Shown: positions 33,513-44,519, numbered from the stretch's first letter. The stretch is 64,000 nucleotides of DNA from Hermatobates lingyangjiaoensis (GCA_026182355.1 JAPFBL010000602.1:1-64000); one strand, 5' to 3'. The notes: generated by a model not told the origin, from the letters alone. Program-made: numbers and translations.

Positions 33513-34430
33513 ACTCTCCCAAGGAGTATAGGACTCATGATGCGGCTCTATGACTCAACGCTACTCTCACCTCCTCGGGTTACACGTGAACAGGGTGGAG
33601 TGGTTTGTATTCCCTTACTCTGACTTAGGTCTAGGGTCATGAGTAATCTTGTATAGCCTCCCTACACACCTCCTCGTGGTCGCCCAGAACTTGGGTGAGG
33701 TGATTTGTTGTGGCTCACTCAGACCGGGTCTAGGGGTCACAATGCGTCTCCTATAGCCTATCTGGCACAACGCTACTCTCTTATCAGGCCATGGTGGTCC
33801 CTGAATATGGTGAAGTGATTAGTACTGTCTGACTCTGACGGGGCTATAGGAGTCATGTTCCATCTCTTATCGCTTCTCTGACCAAACCCTAGTCACACCT
33901 TTTCGTGATGGTCCTTGGACAGAGTGAGGTCTTTTTACTGCCTTACTCTGACTGAGGTCTAGTTTCATGATGCGTCTCTTGTAGCCTCTCTGAACCAACT
34001 CTACGCTCTTCTTCTCTTAGTGGCTCCTAGACAGGGTGAGGCAATTTGTTTTGCCTCACTCTGAGGGGATTTTGGGGTGATGAATCAACTTTTACAGCCT
34101 CTGTGACCTGACGTTACTCTCTTTTAACTGCTGTGGCCTCTGTACATGATGAGGCGGTTTGTATATTCCCACTACGTTCGGGCTGTAGGGGTCATGATGC
34201 GTCTCGTATCGCTTCTCTGACCTAATGCTACTCCTACACCTACTCATGGTGGCTCCTGGACGAAGTGAGGTGGTTGTATTACCTCACTTTGACGGTGTTC
34301 TATGGTCATGATGCGTCTCTTATATACTCTCTGACCCAACGCTACTCTCATCTCCTCGTAGTGCCTCTAAACAGAATGAACGGGTTTGTACCTCCTCACT
34401 CTGATAGACGAGAGTAAAGCGGCCATTCCC
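33513..34430. repeat. Degenerate minisatellite, about 115-117-bp unit, about 8 copies
   Basis: Variants of TCTAGGGGTCATGATGCG recur at about 33521, 33630, 33729, 33845, 33958, 34068, 34181 and 34297. Between them lie CTCTGACCCAACGCTACTCTC and GGACAGGGTGAGGTGGTTTG variants. Copies are much more diverged than in the other arrays, so it is older. It is unusually GC-rich for the window. Confidence 0.85.
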
Positions 34431-34504
34431 TACCTGGTTTCCTTTTCTCCTATCCTTATTCAATTCCACGTCCTTAATTTCTCTTCTTTAATTTGAATTG
34501 AGGT

Positions 34505-35100
34505 TGTCTTACTATTATTCTTGTTGGTTCTATATTTCATTGGTGGGTTTTGTATAGGTGGAGTTGACCAAGTTAGCTTTGTCTTTAGTAATGTTGACAT
34601 TAAGAAAGGTTATGGATTTATCGGTAATGCATTTAGAAAAACGGGGAAGATGTTCAAAGGAATTGATAAAGGAGTCAATTTAGCTTCCCCATGGAGCCAT
34701 ATAAAAAAGTTGTCATCTGTGTATGAGTTTTCATGAAGAGGCAAGAGAGCAGTTATTAAGAAAGACCTGTTCTAGCTTTGCCATGAAGAGATATGCGAAT
34801 GATGGGGCCATTATAGTACCCATCGCCGTACCTCTAACTTGGAGATAGAATTTGTCATCAAACACGAAGGCATTGTGTTTACCAGATGATGAAATCAGTG
34901 GAGGAGAACGATGGGTGCGGTCTGAGATTTAAAAAAAAAACATATAGCGTTTAAACCATCATTTTGATCAATAAGAGTGTACAATGATAAAACATTCATG
35001 GTATGCAGTAAAGAGGTGTGATGAGTGGTAACAGGAAGGGAAAGATTTTTAACTTTCTGTAGAAAATAAAATGTGTCCTTACAAATGGACGGCTGGTCAG
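34505..35100 (-). pseudogene. Penelope-like reverse transcriptase relic
   Basis: Translated from the reverse strand with several frame changes, it gives in order: KDTFYFLQKV, VLSLYTLIDQNDGLNAI (motif A region), FYLQVRGTAMGTIMAPSF (motif B region, with GTAMGT and APS), TDDNFFIWLHGEAKL (motif C region, with Y changed to T before DD), FLNVNITKDK and STYTKPTNE. This order and wording fit PLE reverse transcriptase (SLYTxI...GTAMGTxxAPSxANLFM...YxDDIFFIW...FLDVxV...TKPTD). The frame breaks and a 10-base A/T run mean it is inactive. Its GIY-YIG part is not adjacent. Confidence 0.82.
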
Positions 35101-35104
35101 AAAC

Positions 35105-35310
35105 AAGAGGTTATATATATATATATATATATATATATACTACAATTAAAAGAAACGGTCCAGCGGACTTTTTTTTAAAATAAAATAAATTCAAAACAAA
35201 GGAAACACACAGAAAGACACAGACATAACTCACATCGATATTTCAACCATCGTCGTCATCAGGAGGTGTGAAGAGCGAAGAGCGAAGAGTCCCGCAGGAA
35301 GACAGGGATA
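35105..35310 (-). mobile_element. PLE-terminal repeat next to (TA)n
   Basis: (TA)n at 35112-35139, then a reverse-strand segment with CTGATGA-C-GACGATGGTT-GAAATATCG (35232-35262). It is the same layout as family B, but the stem is partly broken. Confidence 0.6.
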
Positions 35311-35317
35311 GGTATTT

Positions 35318-35545
35318 GTAGAGATACAAATACATTTGTACATCAGATTAAATTCTTTCATTGCCAAGCTTTGGATAAGTGACAATGGTAATTACAAGTA
35401 GTGGTGTGATGTGTGTGTGTGTGTGTGTGTGTGTTCATCTGTATAAGGGTCCTCATTTGTAGGGATACTCATATATAATTGTACATCTGATTAAATTCCT
35501 TCGTTGCTAAGCTTCAGATAAGTGAGAATGTTAAACCACAAGTAA
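35318..35545. repeat. Direct duplication of about 85 bp around (GT)n
   Basis: TTGTACATC(A/T)GATTAAATTC and the AAGCTT(T/C)(G/A)GATAAGTGA block occur at about 35335-35390 and 35480-35530, about 141 bp apart. A (GT)n run lies between them at 35405-35434. Confidence 0.75.
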
Positions 35546-35635
35546 GAAATAATTGAAAGGCAATTTTTTTTTCCTTCACTGAGTGTTGGATCAGTAATTA
35601 GAGAAGATATATGAGAGTTTAAAATAAATAAAGTA

Positions 35636-35649
35636 GGGGGGGGGGGGGG
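35636..35649. repeat. Homopolymer of 14 G
   Basis: Uninterrupted G run. Confidence 0.95.
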
Positions 35650-35781
35650 AGCGTGTTGAAGAAAGGGGGACCGTGTGCGTGTTTGGTTTTTGAAAGGGTG
35701 TTGTGGAAGTGTAAATGCTGGCCGGGATTAGTTGATTTATCGCGTCGTAGCTATCGTTAGTGTTTGATTTGTGAGAGGCCA

Positions 35782-36030
35782 ATGGTGGAGGAGGTAGTAA
35801 CGGGCAATGTAGCGATGGTAGAGGAGGAGTTCGTGAGGGTTCCATCACCGTCTAATGAAGACGTTGCCAAGGTAACGAACAAAACAAATACCGCCTGCCT
35901 ATTAGGCGCCTACGCTGCACTTAATACTGTTAAAGGCAATGGGGGGGGGGGGGGGGGGACTGGTGTCAGACCAATGAGCAGATGGAATAACGTCCTTAAG
36001 TGGCTAGATTCCCAGTTCAACCAGCCTGTT
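35782..36030 (+). CDS. Candidate coding exon of unknown function
   Basis: The frame opens with ATGGTGGAGGAGGTAG at 35782 and stays open to 36085. Its first 70 or so codons have mixed, protein-like composition: MVEEVVTGNVAMVEEEF, then VRVPSPSNEDVAK, then LLGAYAALNTVKGN. A six-glycine string from an 18-G run follows, then RPMSRWNNVLKWLDSQF. The last part becomes poly-Phe from a T run, so real coding, if any, would end before about 36030. A good splice-donor-like AAG|GTAACG lies at about 35870. The region is GC-richer than its flanks. No domain is recognised, and an alternative is a transcribed non-coding or promoter region. Confidence 0.3.
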
Positions 36031-36087
36031 ATTTCATTCTTCTTCTTTTTTTTTCTCTCTTATTTGCTTCTAACCAGCATTGAATAA

Positions 36088-36359
36088 ACATAACATACGG
36101 GTTGCCTTCCAATTGGTCACGAAACATTTCAAATATCTCATACAACAGTACAATCTTACCACCTTCAGTATTTCTTCAAATAATATTTCAAGAGTCGTGA
36201 CATTTCCAGTAAAAGAGCATATATATACTTCAGTGATTCAGAGATCAGCAGCATTAGCCAAACAATAAACAACTTTCACAATCAAATAATAGCTAAAAAT
36301 GTCAAAATTCGAGCTTATAGCACCATTTTTATTTCAGAATCATAAGATTCCACTTTATT
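36088..36359. other. AT-rich spacer
   Basis: No feature seen. Confidence 0.35.
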
Positions 36360-37055
36360 AAAGTGCTTGAATTGTGAATCATTCCAATTATTAATATTCA
36401 AGTAATGATCTTAGTTTCTACTTCTGAATATCCATCAAATTTAAACTAAAGCTTACATTTTAACTTTAAAAGGATTCAACAATGTTTTAACGAAAGCAAA
36501 TAACCGCGAAAACCTTTCATTCAATTATTTATAGTAAATTATCGCAATCACTGTAGCGATGTTTGGTTTAACTAATACAATTACAACAGTTCGAAAAGTT
36601 AAGCAATATTGGGCGTACTTTGCACTCGAATGGATGACAAAATATGTCTTTTGATAGATAAAGATATTTTATAGCACAACTATACCTATGTTCAATACAT
36701 TAGTTTTTACTAGTACACAAAAGAGAAACTGTATTGGACATATTTTGCACTTGGATGGGTAACATACCTTTAGGTTTAAAAAGATATTTTATAGTCACCG
36801 CTATACCTATGTTGAATACATCAGTTCTCAATTATTATTACTCAATTCGAAATCTTCGTTCATAATTCTGAATATCCTTCAAATTTACTCTAAAGCCTAC
36901 AACCAACTTAACTCTTAAGAGGATTTAATAAAGCTTAAGCGAAACCAAATATCTACAAAGAACCATTTACTTAATAATTTACTGTATAACTATCACAATC
37001 TCTGTTTCGATGTTTGGTTTAATCAATAAAATTTTTAGACATAGTATCAATGACT
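36360..37055 (+). repeat. Duplicated block containing two 5S-rRNA-like segments
   Basis: CTGAATATCC(A/T)TCAAATTTA begins near 36425 and again near 36870. TGTTTGGTTTAA recurs at about 36559 and 37012. The middle holds two related segments with ACTATACCTATGTT(C/G)AATACAT. Each is preceded by a stretch resembling the 3' half of 5S rRNA: 36598-36638 (GTTAAGCAATATTGGGCGTA, then CACTCGAATGGATGAC) and 36732-36772 (GTATTGGACATATTTTGCAC, then TTGGATGGGTAAC). This suggests a 5S-derived SINE (SINE3-like) or 5S pseudogenes. The 5' half of 5S is absent. Confidence 0.5.
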
Positions 37056-38399
37056 ACTAATACTCGTATGTATCCAACATAGAATTGTGAACCGGGAATT
37101 CCGATAAAATAATAAATTATTGTAGATTAATTGTTGTGCAGTGGTTGTAAGATATACGTTTGCTCATCCCCGAATACGAAACAACTGCCTCGGGACACAG
37201 ATAAACATCGGGCAAGTCGTGTATAATCTGGTTACTTCATTGTCTGTTATGAAAGATTGGTAAATAATATATATAAATATATATATATATATATAGTTTT
37301 ATAAGGTCTTAAGGTCATCTTTTCACCTAATTGAATCAGATTTAGTCAACCTATAACAAGTAAGATATATTTTTATGGCACACGATCGTATAAAACAACA
37401 CTAAACACTATATTAGCTAACAGTGAAATGCTATCTCTAACAGTCATCAGTTTATAATGAACAGCGTAACTGTTTGGAAATAACAGAATCTCCATTTATA
37501 GCAACCACAGTCTTTACTTAAATACAAATGTAACAGTCCTCATTACAAATTACAAAGATTAATTATTTTTCTAAATTATTTAAAATTATTCATATAATTG
37601 ATAAGAATTAATATAAAATTATTTTTTATTCTATAATAAAGTAGTATCTATCTTTCGAGATGAACCAAAACAGTTACATATGAATATAATAAAAACGGTA
37701 AAATAAATCATGAAAAAATTAAAAAAAAATAAAAAAACAATTTTTTTTTGTATTTTACTTTATTAGAATTTTATACAAAATGATCATTACTTATGAATAG
37801 TTTAATTGATTGTATATATATTTTTTTAGTTTTGCAATAAGGCATTTTTTCCAATTTCAACGTCATATATATATACATACACATACAACACATACACATT
37901 ATATATAATATATATAACATAGATATAGGATATACCACTGAACTCAAACTACATATTTCGAATATCGTCTTAGGAAAAGAGACCAGTGAATCGCTCAAAG
38001 GCTGATAACGAGCTGATCTTGGCGTTCAGAATGAAGCACCAAATCAGTAGTACATATATTTGGAGTATAAGTATATCCTCGTCAGACGAGGAATCGAATA
38101 AGTAGATAAAAGCCAATATTAAATTTAAAAAATGATTTTTAAATTCATTTATATATATATATAAAATATAATATATTTTGGTCATTGTATAACAATTGTT
38201 TAAGATTCAAATAAATTGAGAGATAAAATATTTATATATGCAATAATCAAACTACAATATGAAATCGGGGAAAGAAGTACAAGAGTTATCTTTCAGAGCC
38301 TGTAACAGATGTCATCATTCATATAAAATTCTCTACAGTAATTAAATTTATTAATGCAAGATTTCAATTTTCTGATGCATTAGTCTTTAATCTATAATT
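37056..38399. other. AT-rich stretch, nothing firm recognised
   Basis: 37125-37260 is less AT-rich and unique (CATCCCCGAATACGAAACAAC, GGGCAAGTCGTGTATAATC). (TA)n-rich patches lie near 37267-37300 and 37895-37920. No gene or repeat family is assigned. Confidence 0.35.
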
Positions 38400-38880
38400 A
38401 ATTATGAATCTGTAATAACTTGTATGGGTGTCAATTAACATATGAGGCGCACTTTATGTCAATTAGCAGCTCGCATGTCAAAAATCATAAGGGAAGATAT
38501 TGGTAACACTTTTAAGATTCTAATTTATTTTCAAAACTATTATCTTTTATGAAGTTGGAATATTGCCAGTAGTCATTTAATCTAACTGTAGAGTTATGAA
38601 TCTGACCTAATAATCCATACATGGTTGTGTTCAATTAATCAGTATGAAAGCGCTAACTTTGACGAGGTCAATTAGCAGCTCGCATGTCGGATAGGTCCCA
38701 GAGGGCTGGACAAATGACTCTTTGTCTAGACTGTTTCAAAGTGACGAGCTTGATTATATAGTAGATGGTCTGAAAACAGAAATTGAATCACAGCGTGAAT
38801 GTCAAACTGCGGCCCCAGGCCTCCTCTGACCTGCACCGCTTGACCTCCACGCCTCGCAACTAAATACTTTTATTTTCAAA
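38400..38880. other. Unique island with a repeated homeodomain-type motif
   Basis: GTCAATTAGCAGCTCGCATG, followed by TC, occurs twice, at about 38458 and 38669. Each is preceded by a related block (GTCAATTAACATATGAGGCG and TTCAATTAATCAGTATGAAA). The sequence between has drifted, so the two 22-bp words appear under constraint. CAATTA is a homeodomain core. The 38790-38860 part is GC-rich. The best guess is a conserved non-coding regulatory element. Confidence 0.4.
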
Positions 38881-39126
38881 TTTAAACACTGCCAGATCCT
38901 TCATAAAACACTGTCTCAGTAATGGCCAATTGTCATTTTTAGAACACCATAATTTCTGAAACTTGTTATCATAGCAGTAATTTATATTCAATTGAGAACC
39001 AGTTCATAAATATTTAGTCAAAGTGATATGTCAACAGTGATTCAACTGCGAATATGCAGTATAACGAAGGTTATTTATTAGTCAGATAGTGTTAGTTCAT
39101 CAAAAAATAAACTCTGTTATATATCT
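38881..39126. other. AT-rich spacer
   Basis: No feature seen. Confidence 0.35.
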
Positions 39127-39436
39127 TTAGGTTAGGTACCGTGACAGTGACAGTACCACGAGAGTACTCACCTGGCCCTTTCTGTTACCTCACAATGATC
39201 ATTGTAATTTCGGAGTCCTAAATTTTGCCTAACTTAAATGTTTTTAGAGTAGAGATTTTTAACGAGTATCTGATATCGTACAGGCTCGAGTCCGATGGCT
39301 TAACATCCTCTCCAATGGACGACGCGCTCATATTTTATCTCGAGCAAAAAAATCTTTGGACAGACTGAGTATTGAACCCCAGAAGGGTCTACCATTCCAG
39401 AAGTGAGCACGTTACAACTGATCCAACCTAGCCCCT
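39127..39436 (-). mobile_element. SINE, full-length copy, tail type 1
   Basis: Tail TTAGGTTAGGTACCGTGACA at 39130, with the central TAACGAGTATCTGATATCGT block. On the reverse strand the head starts AGGGGCTAGGTTGGATCAGT, with a damaged B box. Confidence 0.83.
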
Positions 39437-39522
39437 ATAAAGATATAAAATTACAACTTTTGTTAGTTGGGAAACATATATATTAAAAGTTATAAAATAT
39501 ATCAAAATATTACATTATAACA

Positions 39523-40140
39523 ACAGTGCCGAAGGATGGATGATACAGGGGTTACAGAATTATGAACGGAGCTTCAAGGGTACCAGGCTACCCTCTTGAG
39601 TAAATAGCCTTCCTCCGGTATGCTGTGCTCTACCGGTGTGGACAAAATACCACTTTTCCCTGTTTTCCAGTTTCCCTTGTATGATACTAAGGAGATAGAA
39701 GTCCGGAGACCATCCCTGGAAGCCAGGAGGGTCAAAAAGCGCTAACTACTGGGAACCAACTTCCCACAAGTGCACTTAAGGAACTGAAGAAGCGTATCCA
39801 GAAGAAGGACGAAAGGAAGTCACTTTCTGTCGAAACGTAGGGATTCTGAATGGACATTACCAATAATAGTTTGTCTAGATTCTACAAAGAAGAGGAAGAA
39901 ACACATTTTCAACTGCTTTTAGACTATCAGGCAACTCTGCTGTTTAGAGGTAAGTGCTTCAGGATACTCAACAAAACCATAGAAAAACTTATACCTCTGG
40001 ACCCAGCAAAAGTTCTAAGCTTCTTGGAGGCGTTGAAGCTAACTGCTGGGGTACTTTAGTACAGATGGGAAGAAGTACAATAGTTTTTAAAACTCAGTGC
40101 TATAGTAAAAAGAAATAATATTAATAATAATAGTAGTAGT
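39523..40140 (+). mobile_element. LINE 3' end (family L), copy 6
   Basis: Runs from GTGCCGAAGGATGGATGATA to an (AAT)-rich tail near 40110-40140. The frame at 39850-40059 reads NNSLSRFYKEEEETHFQLL, a knuckle in which two cysteines and the histidine have changed. It ends FLEALKLTAGVL followed by a stop. Confidence 0.82.
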
Positions 40141-40529
40141 TTAAGATGACCATATAGATGACTGGAATATAACTGGGCATTTAAGGAAATGACCGAAACA
40201 GTTCAAATGAACCCAAACTAGCATACCAGGTAAGATAGTTACTTCAACACTAATGAAATCTTATTTTATCTTTATTGTCTAACACCGACCTCATCAAATC
40301 AAAGTAATCGACCATTGCTAAAGTTGTGAGGATCAGACTGGCTATTTCTCGAGAATTCTTTATTGTAGAACAGAGTAACCAGGGTACTAATTTAAATATA
40401 CATACTAATATCATGGAAACAGTAGGGAGTCAAGAATATAGTTAATAGTTAAGAGAAACTAAAAAAAAATTAAAAGTACAACCAGTAGATATAAAAAAAA
40501 GAAGTATACCTTTTAATATTTATACTAAT
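40141..40529. other. AT-rich stretch, nothing recognised
   Basis: No feature seen. Confidence 0.4.
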
Positions 40530-40850
40530 CACTTTTGCTATTCATTTCACCTCTTATTCATTTATGGTGACCTTGCTAATCACTCACGTGATTCAATTAT
40601 CCTCTTATTCATTTATGGTGCTCATATCAATTGTTCATGTGATTCATTTATCTTCTTATTAATTTATAATATCTATACTAATCAGTTTGATTCATTTATC
40701 CTCTTATTCATTGATGGTGACCATATAATCGCTTACATGATTCATTTATCCTCTTATTCATTTATGATTCCAGTAATATTCAGTTATGTGATTCATGTAT
40801 CTACTTATTCATTTATTGTGCTTGTACTAATAATAGTTAAAAATTATATT
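40530..40850. repeat. Minisatellite, about 50-bp unit, about 6 copies
   Basis: CTCTTATTCATTTATGGTG variants begin near 40552, 40603, 40654, 40702, 40752 and 40803. Each is preceded by a TGATTCATTTATC variant. Copies are moderately diverged. Confidence 0.88.
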
Positions 40851-41075
40851 TACTAATGAATAGTAATTATAAAATAATAATAATAATAGCAATGGTATAA
40901 TGAAAAAATACCAAAAGTATTATCAAGATATTAATGATCTAAGTTTAACAATAACCTCTGAATAACATTTATAAATGTTTGTTGAATAAAAAAAAAAGGT
41001 GATCCAGTCATAATAAGCTTATGGTAATGTTGACAGCAGATAGTTGAGATTTTTTTCTAAGTTTTGAATAGAATG
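40851..41075. other. AT-rich spacer
   Basis: No feature seen. Confidence 0.4.
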
Positions 41076-41420
41076 TTCTAATTAATCAGAGCGGAACTTC
41101 GCGTTGCCGGCTAGTCAGATGATAAGAGTTGTCCTGTAGACGAATGACAGAGATTTCACCTGACTGTGAACACCTTGCTTGTAATTTAAAACTTTTGCGG
41201 TCGCCAAGAATTATCAAGTCTCCCTTGACTTGACAAGGAGATCTCCTAACACCAATTCAAAACATTAATTCTTACTACACGTATGCCATACCTAATTCCA
41301 CTCTTGGTTAACCACGATCAATTATGCAAATTAGTTTTGTAGGTGACATCCGGCAATTAAGCACCAACTCTGTCTCATTAAAACTTGCTTCAATTACTTT
41401 CTCTATTTCATTTAGTATCT
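41076..41420. other. Unique island with POU and homeodomain motifs
   Basis: Contains GATCAATTATGCAAATTAG (octamer ATGCAAAT at about 41324), TTAATTCTTACTAC, CGGCAATTAAGC and TCTAATTAATCAGAGC. Base composition is balanced and the sequence occurs nowhere else in the window. A clustered set of such sites in non-coding sequence is typical of developmental enhancers. Function is inferred. Confidence 0.4.
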
Positions 41421-41799
41421 TTTTTTTTTGTTTTGTGTAAGTAAACTATAATAATTATGAAACAATCATTCCTTTATTATTGTTATACTCGCAGCCCCAG
41501 AACTAATTTTTGAAACCTTTGTCATAACTTAAGCATCTTTAAATCAAAACAACTGAATAAAAACCTAATAAGTAATGCTACTCCTATAGCTAAGCGATCA
41601 CTGATCCTTTTTAATGCGAGTATATATATAGCATTTCCAACGTTTTTATTCTTTGTTCCACTTGCCCTTTAGCAATAAATCTCGATTCAGTGAATCAACA
41701 TTAAGGCTTTCTTATGTAACACATTGTGGGATGCTAATGCAATAGTATAAATATTGTTTGTCTCTACACAGAGTATGAATAAAAACTGCTTATTTCTTC
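41421..41799. other. AT-rich stretch, nothing recognised
   Basis: No feature seen. Confidence 0.4.
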
Positions 41800-41970
41800 A
41801 TAATAAACTTTTTTTATTCTTTATACATTTTGAGATGTTTCCACACGCAGACATCATAAAAAAAACATCATAAAAAGACTTTGGGTACCTCAAAACATGT
41901 AAATCCATCAAAATCCCGAAATCGAACTTTTCCATGATCACTATATTTTACTTATAGGAAAGTAATAGTC
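41800..41970 (-). repeat. Repeat family D, fragment
   Basis: The reverse strand reads CTATAAGTAAAATATAGTGA, then ACATGTTTTGAGGTACC. It matches 47930-48060 (CTATAAGTAAAGTATAGTGA, ACATGTTTTGAGGTCCC) and, more weakly, 42900-43195. Confidence 0.75.
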
Positions 41971-42117
41971 CGACAAGTACATTAGGTTATCCATTATTTC
42001 AAGTTAGGTTTTTTAGTTTTTAGAACTATATTGCATTTTTTTAGTATCCAAATTTTTTGAGTAATTTTTACTCAAAATTATTGATTACTGATTTAATTCA
42101 GATTGTTTGCACTTGAT

Positions 42118-42240
42118 GCGCTATGATGCACTTGAGTTAGGTAAAATTTAGGACTCCCAATATAGAATCTGTAGAACGACCGATCAAATAAAAAGCTGCT
42201 AAACGGCTGACGTTATCACACGCTAGGGGATTGGTTTAAA
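42118..42240 (+). mobile_element. SINE 3' half, forward strand, tail type 2
   Basis: CACTTGAGTTAGGTAAAATT, then GGACTCCCAATATAGAATC, then the type 2 tail CGGCTGACGTTATCACACGC and GGGGATTGGTTTAAAC. The tRNA-like head is missing. Confidence 0.85.
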
Positions 42241-42559
42241 CAGAAATTTTTTTTCTAAAAAAAGTAGATTTTTTACATAATACGTCATTTTTCTATAGGT
42301 AGCCGTTTAGCGTAAAAAACATTTTTTTTTATTATATAAAATGCCTGACAACTCCCCTTTTTGACTGTGTAACTTTGATAATAAATTGTTCAGCTCACCC
42401 TCTTAAATATCTTAAATATACTATTTTTAAATACAATCCATCAAACTGAGTGACCTGCATCACGTTCAAAATCTTTTAAAATCAATAATGCATCAATATT
42501 TCCTCATTTCTCTGAAAATACTGATCTTTATGGTCAAAGTTTTTTTTGTAGAACAACTC
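42241..42559. other. AT-rich stretch, nothing recognised
   Basis: No feature seen. Confidence 0.4.
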
Positions 42560-42835
42560 TGAAGTTTTTATAAGGTATTTATATTAGAAATAGGTAAAAC
42601 CGTCATTCCTCGTAAGATGATCATGGAGTTGGAGCGCTTTCGGACGTTGTCCATCTTCGATCGCAACAAACCTACTCAGCTGTTTGTTGTAATCAAAGAT
42701 GGACACGTCCGAAAGCGCTCCAACTCCAGGATCATCTTACGAGGTAAGACGGTTTTACCTATTTCTAATATAAATCATACTAACCTCAGTGGTATTAACA
42801 ATATGCATGCATTTTATAAGGTAATTCGCCTGTCA
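42560..42835. mobile_element. Foldback element, single-core form
   Basis: The near-perfect palindrome is centred near 42674. The left arm is ACCGTCATTCCTCGTAAGAT, then GGAGCGCTTTCGGACG. The right arm is its complement, ending at 42757, then the flank CTAACCTCAGTGGTATTA. It is the same family as 2391-2880, which differs by having five core units. A long frame (42617-42844) reads through the palindrome and is not evidence of a gene. Confidence 0.87.
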
Positions 42836-42899
42836 TTTTCATAAGAATTATAGAATTTTACTCTTATAGAATTAGTGGTTTATAGGAAAAAAATGTTGT

Positions 42900-43195
42900 C
42901 AACATCACATTATGTCTAAAAATAACTGTTATAATGATGCAATTATACTCAAAAACAATAGGGTGTGTTTACACTGTAGGGATGTTTTTGTGTAAAAAAT
43001 ATTAATTTAATCTATTATATGTTGTGGTTTTTAGACTGTACATAAACTTTTGGATAGACACTCATACATAAGAATCATTGAAAAAAAACTCATGTAAGAA
43101 TTTTGGGGACCTCAAAACATATTCATCACACCTATGCCGCCACATCTGTATACCAGTATATCCTGATCTCCTAACAATCATCGGTATACTTCATT
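42900..43195 (-). repeat. Repeat family D, diverged copy
   Basis: The reverse strand has ATATGTTTTGAGGTCCCCAA, then TTCTTACATGAG and TTTTTTTCAATGATTCTTATG, resembling 48000-48050. Boundaries are uncertain. Confidence 0.55.
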
Positions 43196-43339
43196 TATAG
43201 CAAATTAAAAAAATAATAATAAAAAAGTGCAATGATTTTAATTAATCCATTAAAAATATGTTTTTTATTGTTAATGCATATTAAAATCGATTTCATTAAT
43301 AATATTAGCGAATATTTGAGAAATATTTTTATTTTTGAG

Positions 43340-43421
43340 GTATTTTGGTGTTTTGTGGTGTGTGTGAGCGTGTGCGTGTGTGTGTCTGAGTGTGTGTGTG
43401 CTTGTGTATGTATTTGTATAT

Positions 43422-43462
<41 letters not shown>

Positions 43463-43471
43463 GAGTGTGTG

Positions 43472-43546
<75 letters not shown>

Positions 43547-43653
43547 AGTGTGTGTGTCAGTTGGGTTTTTGACTCTGATGAAGACCGCTTGTTACGGTTG
43601 AAAGATCTTAGTCTTGTTTTCCCATTTCTTATTGTGGTTTGATCATTGAGTGT

Positions 43654-43731
<78 letters not shown>

Positions 43732-43765
43732 GAGAGAGAGATAGAGTGTATGTGGTAAATTAAAA
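43340..43765. repeat. Compound GT/TA/GA microsatellite with an embedded family A core
   Basis: (GT)n, (TA)n, (GT)n and (GA)n tracts run from 43355 to 43545. Then comes family A (43556-43655: GTTGGGTTTTTGACTCTGAT, stem, GAAAGATCTTAG), then more (GT)n and (GA)n to 43745. Long frames on both strands (136 and 204 codons) encode Tyr-Ile, Cys-Val or His-Thr strings and are artefacts of the repeats. Confidence 0.92.
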
Positions 43766-44515
43766 GAAAACGATAAAACTGTTACCATATACAGTTTGTA
43801 ATTGATCAAGATGCTATTTTAACGTTATTCTCAACAAATGCCCACATTTAATTTTAATAACCTGTCACTAAATGTATACTGCGAAATAATATGATTTATA
43901 AATATCAAAAACCAAATAATTACCTCTCTTATGCATGTCATTTATTGTAGACCATTTGTTAATTGATATTACGACATATCAATCCCTGCATACACTGTTC
44001 CCTTGATGGTTATTTCAGTCTAGCTGAAATGTTATCATTACATCACTGTTATGCTAATAGCTAGAGTTCTTCAAAAGCGAAAGCTTCAATTCCTTGATTA
44101 ATTTATTACTGCCATAAACACCCAGTATAATGTCTCAATTTTGGCCGGTTTATTGGCCAATTTTATTGACGTTTCAACAATTAATATTCAAGTGGAATAA
44201 TTAAAAACTTTAGTACATAATCACAAGGGCTTTTATTAAAACCATCAAGTCTAAATACCAAAAGTACTTTCGAAGGTCCCTTCATGTTCTTTGAGACAAT
44301 CAATAGAAGAAAGTTCAATTCTATTAATCACAAATTTTATAATAAATTATCAAAATACAAAAGATAAATAACAATACTAAGAAGAGATATAGCGGATTAA
44401 TTTTTGTTCTTTATTTATTTATTTATATTATTGCAAATTATTTATTAATTGTATTATTTTATTTATTATTATTTGCAGTTTTTTTCAGTCTTGCTTCTTC
44501 AGGTAATCTGAGCTT
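43766..44515. other. AT-rich stretch, nothing recognised
   Basis: No shared repeat was seen. It is unique sequence of ordinary composition. Confidence 0.4.
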
Positions 44516-44519
44516 TACT

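Noticed and set aside
42617..42844. 75-codon frame in the second foldback element
   Set aside because: It reads through a palindrome. The open frame is incidental.
43195..43809. 204-codon reverse frame, the longest in the window
   Set aside because: It encodes His-Thr, Ser-Leu and Tyr-Ile strings from (GT)n, (GA)n and (TA)n and a family A repeat. It is not a gene.
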